Notes: a model not told the origin generated them from the letters alone. Numbered from the stretch's first letter, positions 49,470 to 58,626 are shown. The stretch: 64,000 nt of DNA from Muribaculaceae bacterium (GCA_017557425.1 JAFYYU010000004.1:62001-126000); one strand, 5' to 3'. Made by a program: numbers and translations.

Positions 49470-49511
49470 CAAGCCCGGGACGTATTCATCGTTTCGGGCT
49501 TGTTTTTTTTC
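49470..49511 (+). terminator. Terminator after mdh
   Basis: CAAGCCCGGGAC and GTTTCGGGCTTG form an imperfect 12-bp stem with 9-base loop, followed by eight T. A strong intrinsic terminator. Confidence 0.85.
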
Positions 49512-49650
49512 AGATGACGTGTCTCAGGGCGGCAACCATTCAGCGTTTTTTGCCCCACGTTAAGTTTTTGGGTCGGCGATTATTTTAGTCTACGAACCTT
49601 TAGAATGAAACGAAGGCATCCGCACTCCAGAGAAAGAGAAGGAGCGCGGA

Positions 49651-49676
49651 TGCCAATTCCTAATTCCTAATTCCTA
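49651..49676. repeat. CCTAATT heptamer repeat
   Basis: AATTCCTAATTCCTAATTCC, three units, lies 3 bases from the stop of the BspA-like gene. Confidence 0.6.
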
Positions 49677-49678
49677 CT

Positions 49679-51343
49679 TTACCAACGGCCGCTCAGCAGG
49701 TAGTCGATCAGGGCGGTGACGTCGCTGATGGTGATGCCACCGTCCAGGTCGCAGTCGGCGGCCGTCAGGTTAACGCCGCTGGCATTGCCGCTGAGCAGGT
49801 AGTCGATCAGGGCCGTCACGTCGCTGATGGTGATGTTGCCGTCAGCATCCACGTCGCCACGCAGGCTGGCATTCTTTGCGGTGAAGTAACCCGGGTTGCT
49901 GGGGCCGCCGTCGATGTGGGCGTAGGTCTTGTCCGTAAAGTTGGGATTGAAGACAGTGCCCATGCCGCCCTCCAGGTTGGTGCAGTTAGAGAACATCCCC
50001 GAGGAGTTAGTCACCGCATCGGTGTTCCACCCGTCACCGGCATAGATGGTGGTCAAATTGTTGCAGTTAGTGAACATGTTTGACATGTTGGTCACGTTGG
50101 CGGTATTGAAACTGCTCAGGTCAAGGCTCGTCAAGGCATTGCAGAATAAGAACATGCATGACATGTTGGTCACGTTGGCGGTGTTGAAACTGCTCAGGTC
50201 AAGGCTCGTCATACCCCTGCAGTCACTGAACATGTAGTTCATGCTGGTCACCTTGGATGTGTTAAAACTGCTCAGGTCAAGACTCGTTAAACGAGCACAG
50301 TTATAGAACATGAATTCCATATTGGTCACCTCGCTGGTGTTCAGGTACTCCATGCCTGTGATGGACGTGAGACTTGTCATGTAATTGAACCAAAAATAGG
50401 TGGTCGTCGGGCGGGCATCAGCAAACGACGGGTCAAAGACCACCTTGGTCACACTGGCATTGGTGCTGTTAATGTACCATCTGGGAGTATTGCTGCCCTC
50501 GTTCAGGTCAAAGGTCGTTCCTGTGCGTGTGCTGCGCTGGTTATCGTAGTAGAACGTCAGCGTCGTGTTCTCTTGCGTAAAGCAGGCATAGGCCTCCTTA
50601 GGCTTCTCGGTGAAGTAGCCGGGGTTGCTGGGGCCACCGTCGAGGTGGGCATAGGAGTCATCGGTGTGGTTTTCATCGTAGGCCGTGCCCTTGCCGCCTA
50701 CCAAGCTCGTGCAGTCCATAAACATCGCCCAAGAATAGTTGTCGGCAGGCAAGCTCCAGTTGCTATCAGCATAGATAGTGGTCAAGGCGGAGCAGCCCTC
50801 GAACATATTGGAGGTTCTTGTCAATTTGGCATTAGTGAAACCTCTTAAGTCAACACTCGTCAATCCCGTGCAGTATAAGAACATGCAATCAGTGGTCGTC
50901 ACTTTGTCCGTATTGAAAGTACTCAGGTCAAGGCTCGTCAACTTGCGACAATTGCTGAACATGCTGGCCATGTTTGTCACCTCCGAGGTGTTCAGGTTTG
51001 CCAAGCCTTCGATGGTCTGTAGTTTATTCATTTCACTAAACCAGTAAAAGGCTGACGTGGGACGAGCATCGGCAAACGAAGCGTCGAATACCACCTGAAG
51101 AACAGACGAATAAATGCCAGCGTTATACCATGCAGGATAGTTACTGCCCGTGTTCAGGTCATAGGTCGTGCCCGGGCGGGAAGCGCGCTGGCCGTCGTAG
51201 TAGAACGTCAGCGTCGCGTTCAACGGCGTGTAGCAGGCATAGGCCTCGGCGGCCCTAGTGGCCAGTGATGTGAGCATCACCAACAGCAGCGCCATGAGCC
51301 ACCGGCCCATGGTTCGCAAGAAATGTCTTGTAGCTTGTTCCAT
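49679..51343 (-). CDS. BspA-like (DUF285) surface protein with dockerin
   Basis: 554 residues. N-terminal signal (MGRWLMALLLVMLTSLATRA, from Met12; alternative start at 51310). Two blocks of DUF285-type BspA repeats occur, with units such as NTSEVTNMASMFSNCRKLTS then LDLSTFNTDKVT, each block opening with EAYACYTPLNATLTFYYDGQ / EAYACFTQENTTLTFYYDNQ. The C-terminus has a dockerin-like pair (GDVDADGNITISDVTALIDY, DCDLDGGITISDVTALIDY). Surface adhesion or protein binding is likely; ligand unknown. Confidence 0.82.
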   Translation of the reverse strand: MEQATRHFLRTMGRWLMALLLVMLTSLATRAAEAYACYTPLNATLTFYYDGQRASRPGTTYDLNTGSNYPAWYNAGIYSSVLQVVFDASFADARPTSAFYWFSEMNKLQTIEGLANLNTSEVTNMASMFSNCRKLTSLDLSTFNTDKVTTTDCMFLYCTGLTSVDLRGFTNAKLTRTSNMFEGCSALTTIYADSNWSLPADNYSWAMFMDCTSLVGGKGTAYDENHTDDSYAHLDGGPSNPGYFTEKPKEAYACFTQENTTLTFYYDNQRSTRTGTTFDLNEGSNTPRWYINSTNASVTKVVFDPSFADARPTTTYFWFNYMTSLTSITGMEYLNTSEVTNMEFMFYNCARLTSLDLSSFNTSKVTSMNYMFSDCRGMTSLDLSSFNTANVTNMSCMFLFCNALTSLDLSSFNTANVTNMSNMFTNCNNLTTIYAGDGWNTDAVTNSSGMFSNCTNLEGGMGTVFNPNFTDKTYAHIDGGPSNPGYFTAKNASLRGDVDADGNITISDVTALIDYLLSGNASGVNLTAADCDLDGGITISDVTALIDYLLSGRW

Positions 51344-51563
51344 GATAGATCAGTTTTTTAGTTAATAATCGTTGTTAGTTATTCCGCCACAAATATAGTA
51401 AAAAAATGTTACAAACCTAATAAAAAACAATTATTATATTAAAGTTTCGAACTACCTGAACATCATGAACTGATGCGAGCCCGCAGATTAGTGTGAGCTT
51501 TTGTGGCAGATGTTGGCCGAAGAGTCATTCAGGGTGCGGGATGTGATAAATTTCCTTAATTTT

Positions 51564-51594
51564 TTTGGAGATAGTAAACTTTGAAGTATTTTTG
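51564..51594 (+). promoter_or_regulatory. Promoter of the rluB-like gene
   Basis: TTTG (51564-51567) and TATTTTTG (51587-51594) are 19 bases apart. The ATG is at 51797, so the leader is about 195 bases. Confidence 0.7.
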
Positions 51595-51640
51595 CAGTGA
51601 TTTTTGAGAATGCACCACTACGGGCTTACCTTACAAGCAG

Positions 51641-51671
51641 TGGGCAGGAGAGGGAGAACCCTCGCAGCCCA
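51641..51671 (+). promoter_or_regulatory. Stem-loop in the long leader of the rluB-like gene
   Basis: TGGGC (51641-51645) pairs with GCCCA (51667-51671); inside it GAGGG (51650-51654) pairs with CCCTC (51659-51663) around AGAA. A second small hairpin GGCCGCGAGGCC lies near 51719-51730. The 450-base gap otherwise contains no gene. Regulatory role is inferred. Confidence 0.4.
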
Positions 51672-51796
51672 TCTGGTTTTAAATAGTCAATAATGTTTGC
51701 AATTCATTTGGTATAAACGGCCGCGAGGCCACTTAACTTTACATTGTTTTATTATTTTTTATCAATTATCAATCGCTAACCAACATTTTGTGCACA

Positions 51797-53275
51797 ATGG
51801 ACGAGAATTTGAAGAAACCAAAGAGGCCTAGAATCAATGTGGCCAATTCTGAAGAGAACACAGAGAATGTCCACTACGAGAAAGTGGAGTATAAAGTTCG
51901 CGAGGAAAATCAAGGAGAAGTGTCCCAATCAGGAAGCAATGAGGATTTTCAGCAGCCTGAGGGCTATCAGCCCCGCCAAGGCGGCTATCAACCTCGTCAG
52001 GGCGGCTACCAGCGTCAGGGCGGTTATCAGCCCCGTCAAGGCGGTTATCAACCCCGTCAGGGCGGCTACCAGCAGCGCCAGGGTGGCTATCAACCCCGCT
52101 ATCAGCAGCATTACCAGCAGCCTCAAGCCGCTGGAGAGCAAGACCCAAATGCCGAAGGCAACACAATGAATCCTGATCAGCAGGGCGGTTATCAGCCCCG
52201 TCAGGGTTACCAACCCCGTCAAGGCGGCTACCAGCGCCAGGGTGGCTATCAGCCCCGTCAGGGCGGTTACCAGCAGCGCCAGGGTGGCTACCAGCCCCGT
52301 CAAGGTGGTTACCAGCAGCGTCAGGGCGGCTATCAGCCCCGTCAGGGCGGTTACCAACAGCGCCAGGGCGGCTATCAGCAGCGTCCAGGCGGTTACCAGC
52401 AGCGCCAGGGCGGCTATCAGCAGCGTCCAGGCGGCTACCAGCAGCGCCAGGGCGGCTACCAGCAGCGTCCCAAGCGTCAACAGGGTCCCAAGCCCCAGAT
52501 GCGCTTCACGCCCAAGCCCCAGCGTGTCATTTATGAAGAGCCCGCTATCGATCCCAACATGGAGGTACGCCTGAACAAGTTCCTGGCCAATGCCGGAATC
52601 TGCTCACGCCGTGTTGCCGATGAATATATCCAGAAAGGCCTTGTCATGGTCAACGACGTTGTCGTTACCGAACTCGGCATGAAAATCACTCCCAAGGATG
52701 TCGTGAAATACAACGGCGAGATCGTCACCACCGAGAAGAAGTGCTACGTCCTGCTCAACAAGCCCAAGGACTGCGTCACCACCAGTGATGACCCCAACGG
52801 CCGCAAGACCGTTATGGACCTCGTCAAGGGTGCATGTGAGGAACGCATTTATCCCGTCGGCCGTCTCGACCGCAACACCACCGGTGTGCTCCTGCTCACC
52901 AACGACGGTGACCTGGCCGCCAAGCTCGCACATCCGCAATATGTCAAGAAGAAAATTTACCAGGTGTGGACCGACAAGCCCATCAGCGAGGAAGACATGC
53001 AGCACATCGCCGACGGCGTTGAGCTCGCCGACGGTCCCATCCATGCCGATGCCGTGAGCTACGTTTCGCCCACCGACCGCAAGCAGGCCGGTATCGAGAT
53101 CCACTCGGGTCGTAACCGCGTCGTGCGCCGCATCTTCGAGGCGCTGGGTTACCATGTGGTGAAGCTCGACCGCGTTTATTTTGCCGGTCTCACCAAGAAG
53201 AACCTGCCCCGCGGCCGCTGGCGCTACCTCACCCAGGAAGAGGTCAACTTCTTGAAACAAAACTCGTTTGAATAA
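51797..53275 (+). CDS. Pseudouridine synthase (RluB/RsuA type) with GGYQxRQ repeat domain
   Basis: 492 residues from the ATG at 51797. Residues 1-55 are charged; 55-230 are about 21 copies of the heptad GGYQ(P/Q)RQ, in two blocks separated by a short Gln-rich spacer. The C-terminal 235 residues are a complete RsuA/RluB-type enzyme: S4 domain (RLNKFLANAGICSRRVADEY), then the catalytic GRLDRNTTGVLLLTNDGD (catalytic Asp) and the SGRNRVVRRIFEALGYHVVK end. It isomerises uridine in rRNA. Repeats rich in Tyr/Arg/Gly resemble RNA-binding, condensate-forming tails; a role in RNA binding is inference. Confidence 0.88.
   Translation: MDENLKKPKRPRINVANSEENTENVHYEKVEYKVREENQGEVSQSGSNEDFQQPEGYQPRQGGYQPRQGGYQRQGGYQPRQGGYQPRQGGYQQRQGGYQPRYQQHYQQPQAAGEQDPNAEGNTMNPDQQGGYQPRQGYQPRQGGYQRQGGYQPRQGGYQQRQGGYQPRQGGYQQRQGGYQPRQGGYQQRQGGYQQRPGGYQQRQGGYQQRPGGYQQRQGGYQQRPKRQQGPKPQMRFTPKPQRVIYEEPAIDPNMEVRLNKFLANAGICSRRVADEYIQKGLVMVNDVVVTELGMKITPKDVVKYNGEIVTTEKKCYVLLNKPKDCVTTSDDPNGRKTVMDLVKGACEERIYPVGRLDRNTTGVLLLTNDGDLAAKLAHPQYVKKKIYQVWTDKPISEEDMQHIADGVELADGPIHADAVSYVSPTDRKQAGIEIHSGRNRVVRRIFEALGYHVVKLDRVYFAGLTKKNLPRGRWRYLTQEEVNFLKQNSFE
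51960..52470 (+). repeat. 21-bp coding minisatellite
   Basis: Tandem 21-bp units of the type GGCGGTTATCAGCCCCGTCA, encoding GGYQPRQ, repeat about 21 times with third-base and CAG/CCC exchanges. The array invites slippage and copy-number change between strains. Confidence 0.85.
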
Positions 53276-53302
53276 ACAACACAACATCTCTGACACGAAA
53301 GC

Positions 53303-53386
53303 CCCACGCTAAGACGCCTAGACGCCAAGCTCTATTAATAACAAAGAATTCTTAGCGACTTTGCGGCTTAGCGAGAGGTTTCCCGA
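53303..53386. repeat. GCG/CTTAGCG inverted repeat
   Basis: CCCCACGCTAAGACGCCTAG (53303-53322) and CTTAGCGACTTTGCGGCTTA (53351-53370) form an imperfect inverted repeat between rluB-like and asnS genes. The same repeat type occurs near 24243, 25595, 25797, 27308, 35262 and 54845. Confidence 0.55.
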
Positions 53387-53417
53387 TGTCGGAGTCTAAT
53401 AAGATTTTAAAAACACA

Positions 53418-54809
53418 ATGGCTTTGAAACGAACAAAAATCGTCGATATCTTTGATCCCGCACTTGTGGGTCAGCAGGTGTGCGTCAAGGGCTGGGTACG
53501 CAGCCGCCGTGGCAACAAGTTTGTACAGTTTGTCGCCTTGAACGATGGCTCGACCATCAATAACCTGCAGATTGTCGTTGACCTCGAGAAATTCAGCGAG
53601 GAGGAGCTTCGTCCCATCACTACGGGCTCGAGCCTCCACGTCGAGGGACTGCTTGTCCAGTCACAGGGCAAGGGCCAGACCGTCGAGGTACAGGCCCAGA
53701 GCATCGAGATCTACGGGACCTGTGACGAAGATTATCCCATGCAGAAGAAAGGCCACACGCTGGAGTTCCTGCGCACCAAGGCGCATCTGCGCATGCGCAC
53801 CAACACCTTCGGCGCCATCTTCCGCATCCGTCACCACCTGGCCTTTGCCATCCACAAGTTCTTCAATGACAAGGGCTTTTTCTACCTGCACACGCCGTTG
53901 ATTACCGCCAGCGACTGTGAGGGAGCCGGTGACATGTTCCAGGTGACTACCCTTGACCTGGGCGACCTGCCCAAGACCGAGGACGGCAAGACTGACTACT
54001 CGCAGGACTTCTTCGGCAAATCCACCAGCCTGACCGTGTCAGGTCAGCTCGAGGGTGAGCTGGGTGCCACTGCATTGGGTGCCATCTACACCTTTGGTCC
54101 CACCTTCCGTGCCGAGAACAGCAACACGCCGCGCCACCTGGCTGAGTTCTGGATGATTGAGCCCGAGATGGCCTTCTATGACATCACGGACAACATGGAC
54201 CTGGCCGAGGAATTCATCAAGTTCTGCGTCAACTACGCGCTGGAGCACTGCCAGGACGACCTGGAGTTCCTGAACAAGATGTACGACAATACCCTCATCG
54301 AGCGCCTGCACAGCGTCCTCAAGGAGCCGTTCGTGCGCTTGACCTATACCGAGGGCATCGACATCCTCAAGGCTGCCAAGAAGAAGTTTGAATTCCCTGT
54401 GGAGTGGGGTGTGGACCTGCAGAGCGAGCATGAGCGCTACCTCGTCGAGGAGCACTTCAAGCGCCCCGTCATCCTCACCGACTATCCGCGTGAAATCAAG
54501 GCTTTCTACATGAAGCAGAACGAGGACGGCAAGACCGTGCGCGCCATGGACGTGCTGTTCCCCATGATCGGCGAGATCATCGGCGGCAGCGAGCGAGAGG
54601 CCGACTACAACAAGCTGATGAGCGAAATTGAGCGCCGCGGCATCCCCATGAAGGACATGTGGTGGTATCTCGACACCCGCCGCTTCGGCACCGTGCCTCA
54701 CAGCGGCTTCGGTCTGGGCTTTGAGCGCCTCATCCTGTTTGTGACGGGTATGGCCAACATCCGCGACGTCATCCCGTTCCCCCGCACGCCCAACAACGCC
54801 GAGTTCTAA
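53418..54809 (+). CDS. asnS: Asparaginyl-tRNA synthetase
   Basis: 463 residues, class IIb. The OB-fold anticodon-binding domain is N-terminal ([20 protein letters not shown]), then the class II core: motif 2 [20 protein letters not shown], and motif 3 [20 protein letters not shown] with [11 protein letters not shown]. It charges tRNA-Asn. Complete. Confidence 0.96.
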   Translation: MALKRTKIVDIFDPALVGQQVCVKGWVRSRRGNKFVQFVALNDGSTINNLQIVVDLEKFSEEELRPITTGSSLHVEGLLVQSQGKGQTVEVQAQSIEIYGTCDEDYPMQKKGHTLEFLRTKAHLRMRTNTFGAIFRIRHHLAFAIHKFFNDKGFFYLHTPLITASDCEGAGDMFQVTTLDLGDLPKTEDGKTDYSQDFFGKSTSLTVSGQLEGELGATALGAIYTFGPTFRAENSNTPRHLAEFWMIEPEMAFYDITDNMDLAEEFIKFCVNYALEHCQDDLEFLNKMYDNTLIERLHSVLKEPFVRLTYTEGIDILKAAKKKFEFPVEWGVDLQSEHERYLVEEHFKRPVILTDYPREIKAFYMKQNEDGKTVRAMDVLFPMIGEIIGGSEREADYNKLMSEIERRGIPMKDMWWYLDTRRFGTVPHSGFGLGFERLILFVTGMANIRDVIPFPRTPNNAEF

Positions 54810-54810
54810 T

Positions 54811-54900
54811 AGTTTAGGCTTTAGGCGGCAAACGCATACGGACCTCACTTTAAGGCGCTAAGAATTTATGCTCGCTGTGCTCGCAGTTTAAAGTTTACAG
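54811..54900. repeat. Degenerate heptamer and GCG repeats after asnS
   Basis: TTTAGGCTTTAGG at 54813-54825, CGCTAAGAATT near 54858, and CAGTTTAAAGTTTACAGG near 54884. No gene is seen in the rest of the 244-base gap apart from an imperfect hairpin (GTAGAGACGCAA/TTGCGTCTCTAC, 54915-54941). Confidence 0.45.
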
Positions 54901-54914
54901 GAGCATCCGCATTG

Positions 54915-54947
54915 TAGAGACGCAAAATCTTGCGTCTCTACTGTTTT
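54915..54947 (+). terminator. Terminator-like hairpin
   Basis: GTAGAGACGCAA and TTGCGTCTCTAC form a perfect 12-bp stem, followed by TGTTTTT. It lies 105 bases after asnS and may terminate it. Confidence 0.65.
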
Positions 54948-55006
54948 TGTATGGTTGCAAATGCCTAAAAATTCTTCTTTTTTGCTCATTTTTACAGAAT
55001 AATTGC

Positions 55007-55014
55007 TATGTTTG
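55007..55014 (+). promoter_or_regulatory. Promoter -7 box for the BspA-like gene
   Basis: TATGTTTG, with a TTTG 22 bases upstream (54981-54984); ATG at 55054. Confidence 0.55.
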
Positions 55015-55053
55015 CAACATATAAATATTATTAACCATTAAATTATTAAGACT

Positions 55054-57201
55054 ATGAGCAGGAAATTACTTTTTAAAGCATTTGCCCTTGTGGCGGCTTT
55101 GGCAAGCGCGTTGGGCGCCAATGCCTATGATTTCGTCGAGCCAGGGTTTTATCTCAACATCACTGGTACAAACACTGTGGAGATTACTTACAACAACAGC
55201 AATCCCAATTATAACAGTTATACCGGTAATGTGAGTATCCCATCCACGATCACCCATAACGGCACAACCTATACTGTGACCGCGATTGGAAACAATGCTT
55301 TCCGCAATTGTGACGGATTGACAGGAGTCAGTATTCCTAACACGGTTACGAAACTCGGCAATTTCGCATTTTATGAATGCCCCAGTTTGACCACTATCAA
55401 CATTCCCTACGGTGTTACCACCCTTGGATGGGATGCATTAGGCAAGACGGGATTAATCTCTGTCTATATCCCCGGTTCGGTCACTTATATGGGCAGTGAA
55501 ATGTTCTATTATTGCACCTCACTGCGAAGTGTCACCCTACCTGAGTCGATAACCTATATCGACATGCGTTCATTCCAGGGCTGTACAAACCTCACTCGCA
55601 TCGTTATTCCAAATGGCGTGACAACCATCTATTCAGATGCTTTTAAAGGATGCACCAGCCTCCAGGAAGTGACGATACCACGAACTACCACAACTATTAA
55701 GTCTGGAGCGTTCTCTGGCTGTACTGCGTTGACCACTGTGTCATGTTTCGCCACCACTCCACCCAGCTTGTATAACGATGATGTCTTCACAAGCGAGGCC
55801 TACAGCAATGCGACACTCCAAGTTCCAAGTGCCGTACAGAGTGCTTATCAGGCTGCTAATGGATGGAAACGGTTCAATAACATCAACGGAGTGAACTATG
55901 ACTTCGTCCTGAATAACCTCAAGTATGTTATCACGAGCAGCACAACCGTTAAATGCGTTGGCCCAACGGTAGATCCGGCAACGGGCTCATGGTACATTCC
56001 TGGTACCGCCTGTGGCTATGATGTCACCGAAATCGGAGAAGACGCTTTCTCGAACTGTAGTAGGATCACGTCTATAACGATTGGTCCTAAAGTCACAAAA
56101 ATCAGCAAAAGGGCCTTCTACAATTGTTCTGGTCTGACAGGTATGTCCATTCCAAATTCGGTCATCTATATCGGAGATTTTGCTTTCTCTGGTTGCAGAG
56201 GAATGACGTCTTTAACCATTGGCTCTAATGTCCAAGAAATTCGTACTGCGGCATTCAACAATTGTTCTGGTCTGACAAGCGTGGTCATTCCAAATTCGGT
56301 CACCTATGTCGGAGGAACGGCTTTCGCCAGCTGCACTTCATTGAGTTCGATTGTAATCGGTGAGAACTGCCGGTTCAATGACGCCATCGGCTGGTCTATG
56401 AACATTTTCTTGGATTGTACAAGCCTGTCCTCCATCACTTGCTTGAGTAAGCAGGCGTGGGCGTTCGAAGAACCAATGTTTCCCGAGTCCACTTACACCA
56501 CCGCTGAGTTGTTGGTTCCAGGTGGTTCAGAAGCCTCCTATCGAGCAACCAACTACTGGTATAAATTCAGTCAAATAAAGGGCACCTACACCCTTGACGA
56601 GGCGCTTAACGTGGAAGGCGGCGACCTTCACTTCACTACTGGTGGCGTTTATCCATGGATCGTTATGGTAAGTGACGATGACGTGCCTTATGCCCAGTCG
56701 GGCAATGCAGGTGTGTCAAGCACCACCTCGACGCTGACGGCCACTGTAACCGCTGTCGATGGCGATATTCTGTCGTTCGATTTCAAGGCTTGGGGCGAAG
56801 GGTCATCAACCATATGGGACAGATGCTCGTTCAGCATCAACGGCGTGGAGCAAATTGCTTGTGGTGCCTATCAGAATGAGGAATGGGAAACCTATTCTGT
56901 GTACTTGCCCGCAGGGGTATGCACGTTGGAATGGAGTTATACCAAGGACGCAAGCGTCAATCCCGAAGGTGACTACTTCGCCATTAAGGCTGTTCAGTTG
57001 ATTGCCCCCGCATCCACCCGTGGCGACGTGAACGGTGATGACAGCGTGAATATTGCCGACGTAACCGCCCTGATCGACTACCTGCTCAGCGGCAACGCAT
57101 CGAGCATCAACTTGAATGCCGCCGACTGTAATCAGGACTCATCCGTCAACATTAGCGACGTGACCACCCTCATTGACTACCTGCTCTCAGGCTCTTGGTA
57201 G
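55054..57201 (+). CDS. BspA-like LRR_5 surface protein with beta-sandwich module and dockerin
   Basis: 715 residues: signal peptide 1-24 (ending GANA), two LRR_5 arrays (about 60-270 and 320-500; units such as VTAIGNNAFRNCDGLTGVSI and VTKISKRAFYNCSGLTGMSI), a jelly-roll-like module (about 525-650; LSFDFKAWGEGSSTIWDRCS), and a C-terminal dockerin-like pair (GDVNGDDSVNIADVTALIDY, DCNQDSSVNISDVTTLIDY). The likely location is the cell surface; binding target unknown. Confidence 0.82.
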   Translation: MSRKLLFKAFALVAALASALGANAYDFVEPGFYLNITGTNTVEITYNNSNPNYNSYTGNVSIPSTITHNGTTYTVTAIGNNAFRNCDGLTGVSIPNTVTKLGNFAFYECPSLTTINIPYGVTTLGWDALGKTGLISVYIPGSVTYMGSEMFYYCTSLRSVTLPESITYIDMRSFQGCTNLTRIVIPNGVTTIYSDAFKGCTSLQEVTIPRTTTTIKSGAFSGCTALTTVSCFATTPPSLYNDDVFTSEAYSNATLQVPSAVQSAYQAANGWKRFNNINGVNYDFVLNNLKYVITSSTTVKCVGPTVDPATGSWYIPGTACGYDVTEIGEDAFSNCSRITSITIGPKVTKISKRAFYNCSGLTGMSIPNSVIYIGDFAFSGCRGMTSLTIGSNVQEIRTAAFNNCSGLTSVVIPNSVTYVGGTAFASCTSLSSIVIGENCRFNDAIGWSMNIFLDCTSLSSITCLSKQAWAFEEPMFPESTYTTAELLVPGGSEASYRATNYWYKFSQIKGTYTLDEALNVEGGDLHFTTGGVYPWIVMVSDDDVPYAQSGNAGVSSTTSTLTATVTAVDGDILSFDFKAWGEGSSTIWDRCSFSINGVEQIACGAYQNEEWETYSVYLPAGVCTLEWSYTKDASVNPEGDYFAIKAVQLIAPASTRGDVNGDDSVNIADVTALIDYLLSGNASSINLNAADCNQDSSVNISDVTTLIDYLLSGSW

Positions 57202-57225
57202 GCCTTGATACTAGCCCTTGGCTCT

Positions 57226-57250
57226 CAGTTTAGAGTTTAAAGTTTAGAGT
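57226..57250. repeat. TTTAGAG heptamer repeat
   Basis: CAGTTTAGAGTTTAAAGTTT, three to four units, 24 bases after the BspA-like gene. The remainder of the gap to 57438 holds a promoter box (TACCTTTG, 57399-57406) but no other recognised feature. Confidence 0.5.
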
Positions 57251-57398
57251 GGCATCCGCATTCCTGGCAAATAAAGAATGCGGATGCCATCCATTTAATC
57301 CGTCTAATCCGCCGACTAAAAATTCAAGAATATTTTGCTGTGGCTCGATTTTTTGTTTTATTGTGATTGCAGTGCAAGAATTTGGCACTTTGTCGTTC

Positions 57399-57406
57399 TA
57401 CCTTTG
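57399..57406 (+). promoter_or_regulatory. Promoter -7 box
   Basis: TACCTTTG, 31 bases upstream of the small gene at 57438; the -33 element is not well spaced. Confidence 0.5.
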
Positions 57407-57437
57407 TTGTGTAAAAACAATAAAAGGAGGAATGACA

Positions 57438-57746
57438 ATGAATAAGAACATCGTTAACATCGTTAATTACGGCGACCGCATCTGCGCATCGCTGGAGTGC
57501 AATGGACGTCGTCTTGCAAGCATAAATGGCTCTTGCTTTTCAAGCTTGGACGCCGTTAGGAAGGCATTGCTCAAGTTGGCCGGCCGCTATGTTGGTATGG
57601 CGATACTCACTGTGCGCAACTGCACGCAAGGTTGGCGTGACGTGACTGCGTTAGCCACCATGCGTCGTCCTGCTGTCGGTACTCAACCCGCAATGGCCAC
57701 CGCGCCTTGCACGGGCTCGCAGTACCTCATCCCTTGGAGCGTGTGA
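57438..57746 (+). CDS. Small conserved-looking protein with strong Shine-Dalgarno
   Basis: 102 residues (MNKNIVNIVNYGDRICASLE...LIPWSV). The ATG at 57438 follows AAAAGGAGG (57422-57430) by seven bases, a strong Shine-Dalgarno that is rare here; an ATG at 57432 is too close. The body has a short beta/alpha pattern (SLECNGRRLASINGSCFSSL, AVRKALLKLAGRYVGMAILT) and a Pro/Ala-rich tail. No family is known to me; a chaperone-like or mobile-element origin cannot be excluded. Confidence 0.6.
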   Translation: MNKNIVNIVNYGDRICASLECNGRRLASINGSCFSSLDAVRKALLKLAGRYVGMAILTVRNCTQGWRDVTALATMRRPAVGTQPAMATAPCTGSQYLIPWSV

Positions 57747-57787
57747 AATTTATACCCCCCGATGTGTGCCCGATTTGGAAAAAGTAG

Positions 57788-57795
57788 TATATTTG
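57788..57795 (+). promoter_or_regulatory. Promoter -7 box for the ADP-ribosylglycohydrolase
   Basis: TATATTTG, 26 bases before the ATG at 57821. The nearest TTTG is only 10 bases upstream, so the -33 box is uncertain. Confidence 0.5.
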
Positions 57796-57820
57796 TAATC
57801 TCAAAGACACATTATTATTT

Positions 57821-58621
57821 ATGAAAGGAATTATTGGAGCCATTGCCGGCGATGTGATAGGTTCGGCATATGAGTTTAACCCGACGCGTGACCATGACTT
57901 CGAACTGTTCACGCCTAAGAGCACCTTTACTGATGACACGGTGCTCACTGTGGCCAATGCCCTGTGGCTGCTCGATGATGAGCACCACACGCACGAACGA
58001 TTGATTGAAATCATGCTTGACTTGTGCCGTAGATATCCCAATAGGGGCTATGGCGGTCGATTTGCCAATTGGATAGTCAGTGAGGATCCACAACCCTACA
58101 ATTCCTTTGGTAACGGGTCGGCGATGCGCGTGAGTCCCGTGGGCTATTATGTCAGGACGCTTGACGAGGCATTGGAACTGGCTAAGATCTCGGCTGAGGT
58201 GACCCACAACCATCCCGAGGGCATCAAGGGCGCGCAAGCCACCGCTGCCGCCATTTTCCTTGCCCGCAAAGGCAGGACCAAGAAGGAAATACGCGACTAT
58301 GTGGAACAGACGTTCGATTATGACTTGTCTCGCTCATTGGATGAAATCCGTCCGACATTTTCCTTTGATGAAACGTGCCAGCGCACTGTTCCTGAAGCCA
58401 TTACCTGTTTCATGGAAGGCAAGGACTATGAGGACGTGGTGCGTCTCTCGGTGGCACTGGCCGGGGATGCCGATACGATTGCCGCCATTGCGGGTTCAAT
58501 CTCTTCGGCGGTAGATGAGGTGCCTGCCGAAATCTCACAGCCCGTCATTGCGCTGTTGAGTGAAGAATTTTGTGCAACCTTGCTGCGGTTCAATGAACTT
58601 GTGGCCAAACGTGAACGTTAA
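57821..58621 (+). CDS. ADP-ribosylglycohydrolase (ARH/DraG-type)
   Basis: 266 residues of the ARH family, removing ADP-ribose from modified proteins or nucleic acids. Two metal sites are visible: TFTDDTVLTVANALWLL (TDDT motif) and VALAGDADTIAAIAGSIS (GDxDT motif). The N-terminus KGIIGAIAGDVIGSAYEF is also typical. It is followed 5 bases later by the SpoU-type methyltransferase, likely one transcript. Confidence 0.88.
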   Translation: MKGIIGAIAGDVIGSAYEFNPTRDHDFELFTPKSTFTDDTVLTVANALWLLDDEHHTHERLIEIMLDLCRRYPNRGYGGRFANWIVSEDPQPYNSFGNGSAMRVSPVGYYVRTLDEALELAKISAEVTHNHPEGIKGAQATAAAIFLARKGRTKKEIRDYVEQTFDYDLSRSLDEIRPTFSFDETCQRTVPEAITCFMEGKDYEDVVRLSVALAGDADTIAAIAGSISSAVDEVPAEISQPVIALLSEEFCATLLRFNELVAKRER

Positions 58622-58626
58622 GCCTT

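Noticed and set aside
51960-52470. CRISPR-like repeat array
   Set aside because: Units are 21 bp and contiguous without unique spacers, lie in frame inside a coding region and encode GGYQxRQ.
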